A stretch of DNA of 64,000 nt. It comes from JBHOQS01 sp042408875 (GTDB lineage: Bacteria > Chloroflexota > UBA11872 > JBHOQS01). The notes below the pieces were generated by a model. That model made no database searches, was not told where the DNA came from, and was given only the letters and a program-made list of their open reading frames with translations. Made by a program: the position numbers and the translations under genes. The stretch lies in NCBI GenBank assembly GCA_042408875.1, contig JBHOQS010000006.1, forward strand, positions 62,001 to 126,000, given 5' to 3'. This document shows, one piece after another, positions 9,501-17,490 of the stretch. Each line of letters starts with the position of its first letter. Within the stretch, counting starts at the first letter, position 1.

Positions 9501-9995
9501 GTGGCCGCCGGCCTGGGGCTCCCACCCTCAGGAGAGATCCTCGTTTCTATTGCTGACCGTGACAAGCCGGATGCCATCCCTATTATCCAGCAGTTCGCCG
9601 CCCTGGGCTATACCTTCTGCGCGACCAGTGGCACAGCCGCATTGATCCGTTCGTTGGGGCTGCCGGTGCGGGTGGCACGAAAGCTCCGCGGTCGCCGTGC
9701 GGAGGAAGAGCTGAGCCGGTTGGACCCGGATCAGACGCCGACAGTGGTGGACGTGATCCGGCGGCGCGAGGTGGTCGCGGTGATCAATACCATGACCGGT
9801 GCCGAGATCCCGTTGCGGGATGGGTTTGAGATCCGGCGGGCCGCCGTCGAACTTCGTATCCCTTGCCTGACCTCGCTGGATACGGCGCGGGCGCTTGCCG
9901 GTGCGCTCGCCGCCGGCGATGGTTCGTACAGCGTCCGCCCCCTGCACGAGTATGTCGGCTTAGGACCTGTTGTGGCCGGTGCACCCAAGCACTAG
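6597..9995 (+). CDS. carB: Carbamoyl-phosphate synthase large subunit
   Basis: 1132 residues. It makes carbamoyl phosphate from bicarbonate, ammonia and two ATP. The two homologous ATP-grasp halves begin VLIIGSGPIVIGQAAEFDYAG and LVVGSGPIRIGQGIEFDYS, and the C-terminal MGS-like allosteric domain contains ATSGTAALIRSLGLPV. The GTG start is fixed by AAGAGGAG at 6584-6591. The protein is somewhat longer than the usual 1050-1100 residues. An acidic, serine-rich insertion of about 30 residues (nucleotides about 8500-8610) sits in the second half just before PVVVQFGGQTAINLA. All catalytic segments appear intact. Confidence 0.95.
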   Translation: MGNSSTKPGKVLIIGSGPIVIGQAAEFDYAGTQACKAMREEGVVSVLVNSNPATIMTDQEIADIVYIEPLTVEVLERIIARERPDGILPTLGGQTGLNLAVQLAEAGVLERYGVRLLGTPLEAIRRAEDRELFRELMRCIGEPIPESVPVTSVEQAEQFAREIGFPLIVRPAYTLGGTGGGVAYGWHDLREVVQRGLLASPIGQVLVEQSLLGWKEIEYEVMRDAADNCITVCNMENIDPMGVHTGDSIVVAPSQTLSDREYQMLRSAALKIIRALGIEGGCNIQFALDPHSFQYYVIEVNPRVSRSSALASKATGYPIARVAAKIAIGKTLDEIPNAVTKKTTAAFEPALDYVVVKIPRWPFDKFPHGDRTIGTQMKATGEVMAIDRSLEAALQKAVRSLEVGGKSLLWEDEQWSEQETGSRAATLERLYDLIARPNDLRLWAIMAALRRDVSVEKIHKLSKIDVFFLNKFRHIVEMEHRLLREQLTPSLLLQAKRMGFSDDQIAELTGQASADKIRELRARWGIRPVYKMVDTCAAEFAAETPYFYSTYEVENEAEPLREPTALVVGSGPIRIGQGIEFDYSSVHAAWALQQNGRRAIMVNSNPETVSTDFDTSDRLYFEPLDAESVLNILENEAGVYDSRENEASTSERHVESGNGASREPCDLSAAPPVVVQFGGQTAINLAEALERAGAQILGSSAKAIDVAEDREKFEAFLDSLGILQPPGGAVTLVEDALAVAQQIGYPVLCRPSYVLGGRAMEIIHEPKDLRRYVATALALNTRAPVLIDKYLEGKEVEVDAISDGEDTLIPGIMEHIERAGVHSGDSFAVYPPIDVTPAAIDQIVDYTCRICRGLEIKGLVNIQYVIYKDQVYVLEVNPRASRTVPFLSKVTGVPMVRLATEIMLGRRLRDLGYGVGLWPARPLVAVKAPVFSMSKLGGVDTYLGPEMKSTGEVMGVDTRFVPAMYKAMVAAGLGLPPSGEILVSIADRDKPDAIPIIQQFAALGYTFCATSGTAALIRSLGLPVRVARKLRGRRAEEELSRLDPDQTPTVVDVIRRREVVAVINTMTGAEIPLRDGFEIRRAAVELRIPCLTSLDTARALAGALAAGDGSYSVRPLHEYVGLGPVVAGAPKH

Positions 9996-10023
9996 CACCG
10001 GCATTGCGCAGGAGGACCACAGG

Positions 10024-11418
10024 ATGAGGGATCTGCATGGAACGTCCTGGAAGAGCCTTCGCCGAGTAAAGCTCACGCGCCGCATGGTTGCCGGTGCCCT
10101 CGCCGGGGGTATCAGCGCGCTGGCAGCCGCCTGCAGCGGTCGGGGACAGAGCGGCGGAGAAGGGGCGGGCAGCACCGGCTTCTCGCGGCTTGGGCCGGAG
10201 GGCTTCCGGTTCGAGCGGCCGGTCGCGCTGACCTACTGGAAATCGCTGGAAGGGCCGCGCCATGAGGCCCAGGTGAAGCTGACCGAGGACTTCAACGCTA
10301 CACGATCAGACATCAAGGTCACGCTTGAGCACGTTGGCACGTACGCCCAGGCCGCTGAGAAGCTGCAGGTTGCTCTAGCCGGCGGAACCCCTCCTGATGT
10401 CATGATGCTGACGGTGGATTCGTTTATGCCCGGCTTCGCCCGCCGTGGGGCGCTTTACCCCTTGGATGACTTCGCCAAGGTAGATAAGAGCGCCGGCATG
10501 GATCGCTATGTGCCGGGCTTTCTCCGGGATGGCACCGTTAACGGAAGGCTCTACCAGCTTCCCTTTGCCCGCAGCACGCCGCTGTTCTACTTCAACCGCG
10601 ACCATCTCGCCACCGCCGGTCTCCCTGATGTCGCGCCTTCCACCTGGGACCAGGTGCTCGACCTCAGCCAGCGCCTCACCCTCGCCGGCGTGCCGCAGCC
10701 CGACACAACCGATCAATCCCGCATCGCCATGGGTATCGCCGCATACTGGTGGCCCTTCCAGTCGATCTGCTGGGCCTTTGGTGGCCGTCTCTCCGACGAT
10801 CAGTTCAGGCCAACGGTGACGCAGCCGGAAACGATCGAAGCCCTGCAGTTCCTGGCCACGATGATCGAGCGCCGCATCGCCCGCGGGTACTCTACGAGCG
10901 GCAGGTTTCAGACCGCCTTTGTCCAGGGCCAGACCACGTTCCTGATGGAGTCCACCGCCCAGCTCACGCAGATCGAGCAGCAGGCCCCCTTCCGCGTCGG
11001 CACGGCCTTTATGCCGGCCCGAAAAGAACGGGCCGTCCCTGGCGGTGGCTCGGGCCTGAGCATCATTGCCTCGATCCCCGCGGAGAAGCGAGAGGCCGGC
11101 TGGGAGTTCATCAAATTTATGACAAACACACCGAACACAGTGTACTGGTCTATGGCGACCGGGTACATGGTCGTGCGCACCGATGCGCTCTCCGTGCCGG
11201 AGTACCGGCAGCATCTGGAAGCAAATCCGAACGCCAGGGTTACCTTTGACCAGATGGCCTATGTGCGCACGCATGACTCAATCGTTGAGGTGCCCCAGGC
11301 GCCGGCCGCCATTGAAGACGCGCTCCGGCAGGTCCTCGTCGAGCGTGCCCCGGTGAAGACAGTCCTGGAAGAGCTCCAGCGTAAGCTGACGGTGCTGGCA
11401 CAGGAGGCGCAACGGTAG
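10024..11418 (+). CDS. Extracellular solute-binding lipoprotein, family 1 (sugar ABC type)
   Basis: 464 residues. Start chosen at ATG 10024 because CAGGAGG lies 10 bases upstream. An Arg-rich n-region, a hydrophobic stretch and a lipobox LAAAC (Cys37) indicate a membrane-anchored lipoprotein. The mature part has the family 1 fold signs: LTYWKSLEGPRHEAQVKLTEDF, PPDVMMLTVDSFMPGFARRGALYPLDDF and GWEFIKFMT. Such proteins deliver sugars or polyols to MalF/MalG-type permeases, but none is adjacent, so the partners must be elsewhere. The gene lies 28 bases after carB but is unrelated to pyrimidines. The substrate is unknown. Confidence 0.85.
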   Translation: MRDLHGTSWKSLRRVKLTRRMVAGALAGGISALAAACSGRGQSGGEGAGSTGFSRLGPEGFRFERPVALTYWKSLEGPRHEAQVKLTEDFNATRSDIKVTLEHVGTYAQAAEKLQVALAGGTPPDVMMLTVDSFMPGFARRGALYPLDDFAKVDKSAGMDRYVPGFLRDGTVNGRLYQLPFARSTPLFYFNRDHLATAGLPDVAPSTWDQVLDLSQRLTLAGVPQPDTTDQSRIAMGIAAYWWPFQSICWAFGGRLSDDQFRPTVTQPETIEALQFLATMIERRIARGYSTSGRFQTAFVQGQTTFLMESTAQLTQIEQQAPFRVGTAFMPARKERAVPGGGSGLSIIASIPAEKREAGWEFIKFMTNTPNTVYWSMATGYMVVRTDALSVPEYRQHLEANPNARVTFDQMAYVRTHDSIVEVPQAPAAIEDALRQVLVERAPVKTVLEELQRKLTVLAQEAQR

Positions 11419-11423
11419 CCGGC

Positions 11424-12431
11424 TTACTCGACCAGCTCTACTACATCACCGTCAGAAAGCACATAATCGCGACCAACACGCTGGCCGTCGAACTTCGTGG
11501 AGCCCCACACGAGCGCGTACTTCAGGTTTGCATGCAGGTCTTTGTGGATCTTGGCAGCTAGGTCCTCGACTGTGCTCCCGCGCGGCAGGATCGTCGGGGC
11601 GGAGAAGTCCGGCTTGCCATGCGGCGGGCGTGTGTAGACCCGGACAACATCCAGGACACCGTACAGCACTCGCTTGAGCTCTTCCAGGCCAGCGCCGCTC
11701 TGGGCTGAGATCGCCAAGATCGGCAGCGTGCGATCATGCTCGGCGCGCCAGAGCTCAAAGAAGAGCTCGTAGGTTTCTGGGCCATCGGGGAGGTCGAGCT
11801 TGTTTGCGGCCACGACTGCCGGCACCCGCACACGCAGGCCCTCCTCCCCGGCCGGGCCTCGTGCCGACCCCGGCGCCACAGGCTCGATCCGGGCAACCTC
11901 AAGGTGGCGCAGCAGCAGCTCGAGCTGGCTGAGCGGATCGCTGGCCAGATCGACCATCAGCAGGACGGCATCCGCCTGGCGCACCAGCGCGCGCATCCAC
12001 GGCTCCATGCCCTCGTCCGTGACCGGCGGCAGATCTACGAGCTGCACCCAGACATTCTCGTAGGGCATCATCGCCGGCATCGGCAGCACCGTCGTGAACG
12101 GGTAAGGGCCAATCTTCGGTTCCGCGCCGGTCAGTGCAGCAAGGAGCTGTGACTTGCCCGCATTGGGCGGGCCAACCAGCGCTACCTGCCCGGCGCCTTC
12201 CTTCTTGACGACGTAGAGCTGGCTGCGTGGGCCACGGCGGCGCTCGGCCTCCTCACTCAGGCGCGCGATGCGCGCGCGGAGCTCGCCCCGCAGGTGATCA
12301 GTGCCCTTATGCTTGGGCATGATCGCCAGCATCTGTTCGAGGGCCTCGATCTTCTCCTGCGGGGTCTTCGCCTGCCGGTAAAGCTTCTCTGCTTCGAAGT
12401 ACTGCGGAGGCAGGTTCGCCGGCACTGCCAC
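11424..12431 (-). CDS. TGS-domain GTPase (OBG/DRG-like)
   Basis: 335 residues. A helical N-terminus (residues 1-65) is followed by a P-loop GTPase domain: G1 GPPNAGKSQLL, G3 DLPPVTDEG, G4 NKLDLPD. The C-terminal TGS domain (about 260-335) contains RGSTVEDLAAKIHKDL and VLSDGDVVELVE. The organisation resembles DRG-type GTPases, which act with ribosomes or RNA in archaea and eukaryotes. The bacterial role is not established. The GTG start is preceded by AGGAGGG with very short spacing, and an ATG three bases upstream is out of frame. The gene is convergent with the solute-binding gene, with five bases between them, so they are separate units. Confidence 0.88.
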   Translation of the reverse strand: MAVPANLPPQYFEAEKLYRQAKTPQEKIEALEQMLAIMPKHKGTDHLRGELRARIARLSEEAERRRGPRSQLYVVKKEGAGQVALVGPPNAGKSQLLAALTGAEPKIGPYPFTTVLPMPAMMPYENVWVQLVDLPPVTDEGMEPWMRALVRQADAVLLMVDLASDPLSQLELLLRHLEVARIEPVAPGSARGPAGEEGLRVRVPAVVAANKLDLPDGPETYELFFELWRAEHDRTLPILAISAQSGAGLEELKRVLYGVLDVVRVYTRPPHGKPDFSAPTILPRGSTVEDLAAKIHKDLHANLKYALVWGSTKFDGQRVGRDYVLSDGDVVELVE

Positions 12432-12559
12432 ATCCCTCCTGCATTATTGTATCTGGTTATTGTAATCTGGATGTGACGTACTGCGTCACGCCGGGCTAGC
12501 ATATCTGTTGGCTTGCTCCCCGGCACGGGCAGGCTCCAAGCCAGCCGGCAAGAACGACA

Positions 12560-12590
12560 AAGGCGAATGCTTCACAGAAGCATTCGCCTT
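12560..12590. terminator. Strong 14-bp hairpin, probable bidirectional terminator
   Basis: AAGGCGAATGCTTC (12560-12573) pairs perfectly with 12577-12590 around an ACA loop. It lies about 90 bases beyond the 3' end of the minus-strand small gene and upstream of the TGS GTPase start, so it probably ends the small gene's transcript. U tracts are weak on both strands. Confidence 0.55.
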
Positions 12591-12681
12591 GACATGGACC
12601 TCCGGTGCGGGAGCCAGAACGGCGGCAGATCAGCAGGCCTGCTACAGAGTGCCGGCATAGATGCCGGCGCGGCGAGAGACT

Positions 12682-12891
12682 CTACGCCAGCCCCTTGTAG
12701 CAGGCGCGATGATAATGCAGCATGCGCCGGCCCGGCATTGCCATCACCGGCAGGTGATCTTTCACGACAATGGGCTCACGGCACGCCGCGCACAAATGCC
12801 CGGTGGGGCGGTTCAGCGCCTCATGGTCGAACACTGTGGACGACCGCGCGGTCTTGCCCAGGCCCTCGGTATCCTTGCGCTTGCCAGCCAT
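12682..12891 (-). CDS. Small zinc-ribbon-like protein of unknown function
   Basis: 69 residues. It contains a CxxC knuckle (LCAACREP) and, after a 20-residue hydrophobic stretch, HYHRACYKG, giving a plausible C2-H/C metal site. The N-terminus is basic. The ATG follows GGAGG with good spacing (AGACGGAGGAACAACA), which supports real translation. It stands alone between the GTPase and the PAC2 gene, transcribed away from PAC2. I do not recognise a family. Such single-knuckle proteins often bind nucleic acid or help assemble a complex, but nothing here shows which. Confidence 0.65.
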   Translation of the reverse strand: MAGKRKDTEGLGKTARSSTVFDHEALNRPTGHLCAACREPIVVKDHLPVMAMPGRRMLHYHRACYKGLA

Positions 12892-13234
12892 TGTTGTTCC
12901 TCCGTCTCCTTCGTTTCACTGCTGCTTCTAGCTTCTGCTAGACACAAACTTCCCCCTTGTGGCATGCGGGTTAATCGTACCACGCCCTGCTGCGCGGGAC
13001 AACTCTCAGGACCCAGACGGGTCACCGGCCGCGCTGCCGGCACACCATGCCCCCTTGCCCTGACCATGCATGGGAGACTTGCATGCCGGCACAACACGTG
13101 ATAGCGTATGCGCCTCCAGCGGCGCACGCAAGGCGCTGCAGCGGTGGCGCCGTTGCATGCTGGTGTGCACTGTGGTATGTCACGATGGGGAGGAATCGTG
13201 GCGGGCCAGCTCAACGCGAGGGACGAGTAAGCAG
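12892..13234. other. Intergenic region between divergent genes
   Basis: This stretch separates the minus-strand zinc-ribbon gene from the plus-strand PAC2 gene and must hold both promoters. TGCCGGCACA occurs twice (near 13034 and 13083). No clear -35/-10 pair stands out. Open frames here look like chance GC-rich frames. Confidence 0.4.
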
Positions 13235-14161
13235 ATGGACGCACTCGTGTTCCATAGACAGCCGGTGCTACGGGCACCGGACCTCGTGGCGGCATTCGCC
13301 GGATGGCCCGACGCCGGCAGCGCGGCAACACAGGCAGTAGCCTATCTGCGCGACCACTTGCCGGCTGAACGCATCGGCGAGATCCGCTCAGATAGCTTCT
13401 TCGACTTCACCACCGCGCGGCCGGTCACCGTCATTCGGGAGGGAGTGATCCAGCGCCTGCGCTTCCCGGCCTTCGAGCTCCACGCCTGGCGCCATCCAGA
13501 TCCGCAGGCCGCCCACGACCTGCTGCTCCTGCTCGGCACCGAGCCGAACTTGCACTGGCATCGCTTCATTGACACAGTGCTGGCGCTCATCCGGCAGATG
13601 GGTGTGCACCAGGTGATTACCCTAGGCGGCTTAAACGACCGCGTGCCACATAGCCGGCCCGCGCGGGTATCGGCCGTAGTCACACGGGCGGATATGAAGC
13701 CGCGGCTGCGCAGCGCCGGGGTAGTGTTTTCTGAGTATGAGGGGCCGAGCAGCATTCACACAAGCCTGCTGATGGCGTGCCTGCGGCATGACGTCCCTGC
13801 ATGCTCGCTGTGGGGCCACGTGCCCAGCTATGCCCAGGTACCCTGGAACCCCAAGGTCTCCTACGGGCTCCTGGCCTGCCTCAACGCGCTCCTGGAGCTC
13901 CCGGTTGATCTCGAGCCCCTGCGTCTACGTGCGCAGCAGCTCGATGAGCTGCTCAATCGCCTAGTGCAGCAGAACCCTGAGCTGGCCAGCGCCATCAGGC
14001 AGCTTGAAGAGGAATTCGACGCCGGGGCGGAAGGAGAGCTGCCACAGGAGGCTGAGACGCTCCCCCCGCTCAGCGAGAACGTCATCCGCCAGATTGAAGA
14101 GCTGCTCCGGCGGGAGGGCGATGAGCGCGGCGATCGTGGCCGCGCACCGGAGCAGGGCTAG
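13235..14161 (+). CDS. PAC2 family protein (proteasome-assembly-chaperone-like fold)
   Basis: 308 residues from ATG 13235. The longer in-frame extension to 13070 has no family similarity and no ribosome-binding site, whereas GAGGGACGAG precedes this ATG. Typical PAC2 features are APDLVAAFAGWPDAGSAAT at the N-terminus, VITLGGLNDRVPHSRPARVSAVVT in the middle and GPSSIHTSLLMACLRHDVPACSLWGHVPSY. The tail is acidic and helical. The family is common in actinobacteria, Chloroflexi and archaea, but its biochemical role in bacteria is unclear. The following M16 genes are on the same strand 100 bases downstream. Confidence 0.82.
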   Translation: MDALVFHRQPVLRAPDLVAAFAGWPDAGSAATQAVAYLRDHLPAERIGEIRSDSFFDFTTARPVTVIREGVIQRLRFPAFELHAWRHPDPQAAHDLLLLLGTEPNLHWHRFIDTVLALIRQMGVHQVITLGGLNDRVPHSRPARVSAVVTRADMKPRLRSAGVVFSEYEGPSSIHTSLLMACLRHDVPACSLWGHVPSYAQVPWNPKVSYGLLACLNALLELPVDLEPLRLRAQQLDELLNRLVQQNPELASAIRQLEEEFDAGAEGELPQEAETLPPLSENVIRQIEELLRREGDERGDRGRAPEQG

Positions 14162-14261
14162 GGGCGAAGTGGCGCCCTCGACGCAGCAAGGATGATAGAA
14201 TTGGCATGTGCCTGCATAGGTACTAGTACGGGTCAGCAGGTTGCGAAGGGGAGGAAATCAG

Positions 14262-15554
14262 GTGGGAGAGCGGGTCGGGCCTGTCGTCGAACATACGCTG
14301 GCCAACGGGCTGAAGGTTCTCACGAAAGAGATCCACTATGCTCCGATTATTACGTTCTGGGTCTGGTACCGGGTGGGTAGCCGCAACGAGCTCCCCGGTA
14401 GGACTGGCGTGTCGCACTGGGTGGAGCACATGATGTTCAAGGGCACCCCGAAGTATGGCAAGGGTGTGCTCGATCGTATTATCTCCGAGAATGGCGGGGT
14501 CTGGAACGCGTTTACCTGGATTGATTACACGGCCTACTTCTCCACCCTGCCCCGCGAGCGCCTAGCGCTGCCCATCGAGATGGAAGCTGATCGCATGGTC
14601 AACTCCCTGTTCGACCCGAACGAGGTCGCCAGCGAGCGCACCGTGATCATCTCCGAGCGGGAGGGGCGAGAGAACTACCCCGAGGCGCTGCTCTACGAGG
14701 AAGTGCACGCCGCGGCGTTCAAAGTGCACCCATACCACCATCCGGTGATCGGGTGGAAGAGCGACCTGCAACACATGACCCGCGACGATCTCTACGACCA
14801 CTACCGCTCGTTCTACGCTCCGAACAATGCTGTGGCCGTGCTGGTCGGGGACTTTGACACGAGCGAGGCGATGCGGCTCATCGAGCAGCACTTCGGGCCG
14901 ATCCAGGCACGGGTGTCCCCGCCACCGGTGCGTGCCGTCGAGCCACCCCAGGAGGGCGAGCGGCGGGTCACGCTGCGCCGGCCTGGGCCGACCGCCTACT
15001 TTCAGTGTGTCTACCACGCGCCTCCTGCCTCCCATCCTGACACGTATCCGCTCCTGCTGCTCGACGCGGTGCTCTCGGGTGCCAAGCCGCTGGGCCAGGG
15101 CGGCCGGGCGATGGGACGCTCTGCGCGGCTGTACCGGGCGCTGGTCGATACGCAGCTCGCCGCGTCGGCAAGCTCCCACTTTGGTCTCACCAAGGACCCG
15201 TATCTGTTTGAACTGTACGTCACGCTGCGGCCCGGGGTGCCGATCGAAAAGGCAGAGCAGGCCTGCTTCGACGTCATCACGCAGGTGCAGCAGGATGGTC
15301 CGACCGACGAGGAGTTTGAGAAGGCGAAGCGGCAGTACCGCGCACAATTCGTCTATGCGTCGGAAGGGGTACAGAATTACGCGCGCTGGCTCGGCAGCAT
15401 GGAAATGGTGCATACGTACAAGGCCTATGAGCAGTTCCTGGAGAATCTCTCTGCGGTCCGCAAAGAAGATGTCCAGCGGGTGGCGCAAGTGTATCTGACC
15501 GAGAATAACCGCACCGTCGGCTGGTTCATACCGGCGCCCGCGGCAGCGGCATAG
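14262..15554 (+). CDS. M16 family zinc metallopeptidase, catalytic subunit
   Basis: 430 residues. The inverted zinc motif HWVEH (H52, E55, H56) is intact, and the segment ENYPEALLYEEVH offers the third ligand. The start is GTG 14262, because AAGGGGAGG ends seven bases before it; a TTG at 14241 would place that Shine-Dalgarno sequence inside the gene. No signal peptide is seen. The downstream gene encodes a motif-less M16 partner, so the two likely form the known active/inactive heterodimer that degrades peptides in a closed chamber, as in other two-subunit bacterial M16 proteases and mitochondrial processing peptidase. Confidence 0.92.
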   Translation: MGERVGPVVEHTLANGLKVLTKEIHYAPIITFWVWYRVGSRNELPGRTGVSHWVEHMMFKGTPKYGKGVLDRIISENGGVWNAFTWIDYTAYFSTLPRERLALPIEMEADRMVNSLFDPNEVASERTVIISEREGRENYPEALLYEEVHAAAFKVHPYHHPVIGWKSDLQHMTRDDLYDHYRSFYAPNNAVAVLVGDFDTSEAMRLIEQHFGPIQARVSPPPVRAVEPPQEGERRVTLRRPGPTAYFQCVYHAPPASHPDTYPLLLLDAVLSGAKPLGQGGRAMGRSARLYRALVDTQLAASASSHFGLTKDPYLFELYVTLRPGVPIEKAEQACFDVITQVQQDGPTDEEFEKAKRQYRAQFVYASEGVQNYARWLGSMEMVHTYKAYEQFLENLSAVRKEDVQRVAQVYLTENNRTVGWFIPAPAAAA

Positions 15555-15574
15555 CGAGGGGAGGTGGAGCAGTC

Positions 15575-16870
15575 ATGACTCAGACGATGCCGCCCGGGCC
15601 GGCCGGCTCGGTGCTCGCCATCCAGCGTACTACGCTCTCCAACGGCATCGTAGTGCTGGGCCAGGAGAACACCGTCGTACCTGCAGTGACCATCCGGCTG
15701 AACGTGCGCGCCGGCAGTGTCTACGAGCGTGCTGAGAAGGCCGGCCTCGCCAGCATCACTGCGTCAATGCTGCGGCGCGGGACTGGGCGTCGTACCTTCC
15801 AGCAGCTCAATGAGGAGACCGAGTCCGTGGGCATGTCGCTCAGCACGGGCGCGAATTCCTTTCTCGCAGAGGCGAGCCTACGCTGTCTGAGCGATGATCT
15901 CGATCTCGGCATCGACGTGCTCAGCGATGTGCTGCTGAACCCATCGTTTCCGGCCGAGGAACTTGAGAAGGTGCGCAACCTCGTGCTGACCGCCCTGCGC
16001 GAGGCCGACGATGACACGCGCGCCATGGCCGAGCGCACCTTTCGCGAATTGGCCTATCCTGAGGACCATCCCTTCCGCCGACGCACCAGCGGGTATGTAG
16101 AGACCGTGCAGGCGATCGCCCGTGATGACCTGGAACAGTTCCATCAAAGCATGTATCACCCCGACGGTGCCATCATCACCGTGGTCGGGGCAGTGCGCTT
16201 TCCTGACATCGTGGATCGGCTGGAGCGAGCGCTGGGTGGATGGCGCCCGACGAGGTCACCGGCATCGCTGGAGGTCCCTGCTGTCTCCCCGCAGCCACAC
16301 CCGCAGCGACCCGTACGGGAGGTCGAGCTCAAAGGCAAGAGCCAGTCCGACTTTGTGCTGGGCCATCCCAGCATCCCGCGCCGGCATCCGGATTGGTACG
16401 CCCTCTCGATGGCGAACCTGATCCTTGGCCGGCTGGGGCTGTACGGCCGGCTCGGGGCCAACGTGCGAGACTCCCTGGGCCTGGCCTATTACGTGTTCAG
16501 TACTTTGGAGGGCGGCCTTGGCCCGGGCGCCTGGGCTATCCACGCCGGTGTGAATCCGGCGAACCTTCAGCGCGCTATCGATGCTGCCTTGTCCGAGGTC
16601 GAGCGCATCCGGCGCGAGCCGGTCACTGAGGAGGAACTGCGCGGTGGCCAAAATTACGCTACCGGCGTGCTGGCGTTGCGTCTAGAGACTACAGATGGCG
16701 TGGCACGCATGCTCCAGGAGATCGAGATCTACCAGCTCGGACTGGACTACGTGGATCGCTACCCCGGCATTATTCGCTCGCTCACCCGTGAGCAGCTCCT
16801 CGATGCGGCGCAGCGCCACATCGTGCCCGAAGCTTTCGCCCTGGCGATCGCCGGGCCCGGCCGCGCCTGA
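15575..16870 (+). CDS. M16 family metallopeptidase-like, non-catalytic subunit
   Basis: 431 residues. It is clearly homologous to the preceding gene over both M16 halves, but the zinc motif is absent: the equivalent place reads EKAGLASITASMLRRGTGRR. The C-terminal half keeps the glycine-rich GRLGLYGRLGANVRDSLGLAYYV segment, with the Arg-Tyr pair used for substrate binding in two-subunit M16 proteases. GAGGGGAGG ends about nine bases before the ATG. The gap after the catalytic gene is 20 bases, so they are co-transcribed. Confidence 0.9.
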   Translation: MTQTMPPGPAGSVLAIQRTTLSNGIVVLGQENTVVPAVTIRLNVRAGSVYERAEKAGLASITASMLRRGTGRRTFQQLNEETESVGMSLSTGANSFLAEASLRCLSDDLDLGIDVLSDVLLNPSFPAEELEKVRNLVLTALREADDDTRAMAERTFRELAYPEDHPFRRRTSGYVETVQAIARDDLEQFHQSMYHPDGAIITVVGAVRFPDIVDRLERALGGWRPTRSPASLEVPAVSPQPHPQRPVREVELKGKSQSDFVLGHPSIPRRHPDWYALSMANLILGRLGLYGRLGANVRDSLGLAYYVFSTLEGGLGPGAWAIHAGVNPANLQRAIDAALSEVERIRREPVTEEELRGGQNYATGVLALRLETTDGVARMLQEIEIYQLGLDYVDRYPGIIRSLTREQLLDAAQRHIVPEAFALAIAGPGRA

Positions 16871-16959
16871 CCTGGTGTGAGCGTAGAGCTACGCTATCGC
16901 TGTTGCTCGATGCTCTTAGTGTATTTATGTGAAATTATCGAACGGTAAACCAGTAAGCG

Positions 16960-17490
16960 ATGTCGAGCTACACGCCGCCAGCCTGCGTGCTGGCGGTCGA
17001 TGTCGTGATCTTCCAGGCCGCGCCTGTGGGAGCTACTGGCAGGCCCTCCCGCCTGGAAGTGCTGTTGGTGCGGCGCCGGTATGAGCCGTACGCTGGCCAG
17101 TGGGCGATCCCCGGCGGGTTCGTCGAGCCGCACGAGGAGCCCCGCGCGGCCGCGGCGCGGGAGCTCGCAGAAGAGACCGGCGTACGCGGCGCCAGGTTGG
17201 TCGAGAGCGGCGTCTATGCGGCGCCTGGTCGTGATCCGCGGGGGCGTGTCGTCTCGATCGCGTTCTGGGCGTATCTGCCAGCGGGAGCACAGATCAGCGC
17301 CGGGGGCGACGCAGCGCGCGCCGCCTGGTTTCCGGTAGACAATCTCCCGCTCCCCCTGGCCTTCGACCACACGACGATCGTCGCCGACGCCGTCGCCGGC
17401 CTGCGGCGCTGCGTGCACCGCGGTCTGCGCGCCTTCGAGGCGTTCCCCGACGACCTGACGCTCGGTGAGCTTCGCGCCCTGCTGCCCTAA
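16960..17490 (+). CDS. NUDIX hydrolase
   Basis: 176 residues. The complete Nudix box reads GFVEPHE followed by seven residues and RELAEETGV (about residues 53-75), so the metal-binding glutamates are present. The N-terminal TPPACVLAVDVVIFQ and the spacing resemble ADP-ribose or nucleoside-diphosphate-sugar pyrophosphatases, but the substrate cannot be read from sequence. The upstream 89-bp spacer has a small hairpin (16880-16895) and AT-rich DNA that could hold a promoter. The Shine-Dalgarno sequence is weak. The stop codon overlaps that of the convergent solute-binding gene by four bases. Confidence 0.88.
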   Translation: MSSYTPPACVLAVDVVIFQAAPVGATGRPSRLEVLLVRRRYEPYAGQWAIPGGFVEPHEEPRAAAARELAEETGVRGARLVESGVYAAPGRDPRGRVVSIAFWAYLPAGAQISAGGDAARAAWFPVDNLPLPLAFDHTTIVADAVAGLRRCVHRGLRAFEAFPDDLTLGELRALLP

